From: Pasteurellaceae bacterium 15-036681
GTDB taxonomy: Bacteria; Pseudomonadota; Gammaproteobacteria; Enterobacterales; Pasteurellaceae
Length of the DNA: 36,223 nt
Assembly (NCBI GenBank): GCA_002002485.1
Contig: MQVI01000026.1
Location: 1-36,223, forward strand
Reading direction: 5' to 3'
Positions 34,877 through 36,223 of the stretch are shown piece by piece (the first letter of the stretch is position 1; each line of letters begins with the position of its first letter). Below the pieces are notes generated by a model. That model saw only the letters and a list, made by a program, of their open reading frames with translations, was not told the origin of the DNA and searched no databases. The translations under genes were made by a program, and so were the position numbers.

Positions 34877-36043
34877 ATGTCTGAACAAATCAAAGATGTG
34901 GGCTGTAGCTCACAAGCAGAACAACCAACAGAAAAAATTAACCTATTAAACTTAAACCGTCAGCAGATGCGTGAGCTATTTGCGGATATGGGCGAAAAGC
35001 CATTCCGTGCAGACCAATTAATGAAATGGATTTATCATTTTGGCGAAGATAATTTTGATAATATGACCAATATTAATAAAGTTCTTCGTGAAAAATTAAA
35101 ACGCATTGCAGAAATTAAAGCGCCAGAAGTGGCGGTAGAACAGCGTTCATCAGACGGTACTATCAAGTGGTCGATGTGGGTGGGTGAACAACAAATTGAA
35201 ACCGTATATATCCCAGAAGATGATCGAGCAACCCTTTGTGTTTCATCACAAGTAGGTTGTGCGCTAGCTTGTACATTCTGTTCAACAGCACAGCAGGGTT
35301 TTAACCGTAACTTAAACGTATCTGAAATTATCGGTCAGGTATGGCGTGCCTCTAAAATTGTGGGTAACTTTGGTGTAACCGGCGTGCGTCCTATTACTAA
35401 CGTGGTAATGATGGGTATGGGCGAGCCGTTATTGAATATGAATAACGTGATTCCAGCAATGGAAATTATGTTAGATGATTTCGCTTATGGTTTATCAAAA
35501 CGTCGTGTCACCCTTTCAACTTCAGGGGTTGTTCCTGCGTTAGATAAAATGCGTGAGCAAATTGACGTGGCATTAGCGATTTCACTTCATGCACCAAATG
35601 ATGAATTACGTGATGAAATTGTACCTATCAACAAAAAGTACAATATCAAAATGTTAATGGATTCTGTAAATGAATATTTAAAAGTATCGAACGCGAACCA
35701 TGGTAAAGTAACTATTGAATACGTAATGTTAAACCAAGTGAATGATAGCGTTGAGCATGCACATCAATTAGCTGATGTATTGAAGAATACACCGTGTAAA
35801 ATTAACTTAATTCCGTGGAACCCGTTCCCAGAAGCACCTTATGCGAAAAGCTCAAATACACGTATCGACCGTTTCCAAAAAACATTAATGGAATATGGCT
35901 TTACGGTAACAGTGCGTAAAACGCGTGGTGATGATATTGATGCGGCTTGTGGTCAGCTGGCTGGTGATGTTATCGACCGTACTAAGCGCACTATGGAGAA
36001 ACGCAAATTTGGGGAAGGGATTGCGGTAAGTAATCAACAATAA
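34877..36043 (+). CDS. rlmN: Dual-specificity RNA (adenine-C2) methyltransferase RlmN
   Basis: 388 residues of the radical-SAM type. The 4Fe-4S cysteines are Cys128, Cys132 and Cys135 in [18 protein letters not shown]. The catalytic methyl-carrying Cys358 is in [14 protein letters not shown], and the SAM motif GMGEPLLN is present. It methylates A2503 of 23S rRNA and A37 of some tRNAs. The N-terminus [16 protein letters not shown] is slightly extended relative to the core domain; GAGG lies about 11 bases before the ATG. Followed by an inverted repeat and a structured segment; the next gene is outside the window. Confidence 0.97.
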   Translation: MSEQIKDVGCSSQAEQPTEKINLLNLNRQQMRELFADMGEKPFRADQLMKWIYHFGEDNFDNMTNINKVLREKLKRIAEIKAPEVAVEQRSSDGTIKWSMWVGEQQIETVYIPEDDRATLCVSSQVGCALACTFCSTAQQGFNRNLNVSEIIGQVWRASKIVGNFGVTGVRPITNVVMMGMGEPLLNMNNVIPAMEIMLDDFAYGLSKRRVTLSTSGVVPALDKMREQIDVALAISLHAPNDELRDEIVPINKKYNIKMLMDSVNEYLKVSNANHGKVTIEYVMLNQVNDSVEHAHQLADVLKNTPCKINLIPWNPFPEAPYAKSSNTRIDRFQKTLMEYGFTVTVRKTRGDDIDAACGQLAGDVIDRTKRTMEKRKFGEGIAVSNQQ

Positions 36044-36046
36044 TCG

Positions 36047-36108
36047 TTGTAAGGTGCGTGTAAACGCACCTTATTAACATCTAATGGTGCGTTTACACGC
36101 CCCTTGTA
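36047..36108. repeat. Paired inverted palindromic element after rlmN
   Basis: GGTGCGTGTAAACGCACC (36053-36070) and GGTGCGTTTACACGCCCC (36086-36103) are inverted copies (17 of 18), each also self-complementary. It opens with TTGTAAGG. The same stem sequence occurs at 15646-15660. It can act as the rlmN terminator only weakly, having no T-tract. Confidence 0.8.
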
Positions 36109-36147
36109 TGTTAAATTTATAGTACACTAGCAACACCAAAGCATAAT

Positions 36148-36209
36148 GTTATCCACAGCTTGAACGCCCCTTGAGAAGAAACTCGTTCTGTAGCGTAGGC
36201 GTGGATAAC
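36148..36209. promoter_or_regulatory. Potential structured element closed by GTTATCCAC / GTGGATAAC
   Basis: A perfect 9-bp inverted repeat (36148-36156 and 36201-36209) encloses GAACG/CGTTC with an inner GAG/CTC, so the segment can form a closed multi-part fold. TTATCCACA also equals the consensus DnaA box and its partner differs by one base. Which reading is right cannot be decided, since the downstream gene is missing. Confidence 0.35.
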
Positions 36210-36223
36210 TTCATCAGCAAAAC

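Noticed and set aside
36148-36209. Chromosomal origin of replication
   Set aside because: Only two DnaA-like boxes, no AT-rich unwinding region visible and no dnaA/gidA neighbours in the window.

Overview
The window is a piece of chromosome from a member of the Pasteurellaceae. The evidence is the low-GC coding style, gene blocks typical of the family (mlaFEDCB-ibaG-murA, lpoA-yraN-diaA-dolP beside rsmI, leuS-lptE-holA) and at least seven copies of the uptake-signal core ACAAGCGGT or a one-base variant. That core is the variant of the Actinobacillus pleuropneumoniae / Mannheimia / H. ducreyi branch. I saw no clear copy of the H. influenzae core (AAGTGCGGT). I cannot name the species from sequence alone.

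Left part (1-7220). A very long reverse-strand gene runs off the left edge: a trimeric autotransporter adhesin with an extended signal peptide, two YadA-type heads, two nearly identical neck modules 960 bp apart, and a collagen-like, tandemly repeated stalk. Upstream and divergent is the most unusual gene of the window. It encodes a single chain made of a winged HTH, a GHKL (anti-sigma-kinase-like) ATPase and a STAS-like DUF4325 domain. Its promoter region carries four GTTAC-headed repeats at exact 22-bp spacing, and it lies between two near-identical ~78-bp intergenic repeats. A 12-base piece of one of these operator-like units recurs in the adhesin promoter. An OmpA-domain lipoprotein follows.

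Middle (7423-20715). uvrD and dinB each have a LexA-box-like site and bracket the lysine exporter gene lysO. htpX has a heat-shock-like promoter. It converges on a ccmE-ccmF pair that lacks the rest of the ccm cluster. Then comes the retrograde phospholipid transport operon mlaF-mlaE-mlaD-mlaC-mlaB with ibaG and murA, all on the reverse strand.

Right part (20716-36223). The envelope/replication cluster lpoA-yraN-diaA-dolP is divergent from rsmI. dps follows, with a strong sigma70 promoter, then parE, then a copper module copZ-copA behind a MerR/CueR-type promoter with a 19-bp spacer. holA, lptE and leuS lie on the reverse strand, and rlmN closes the window on the forward strand.

A theme across the window is a family of small palindromic elements that start with TTGTAGGG or a close variant and have different stems. 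They lie between genes, inside three operons, and in one case within the copA reading frame. Most genes are ordinary housekeeping. The novelty lies in the HTH-GHKL-DUF4325 locus and in these repeats. All motif calls were made by eye; no database search was run.
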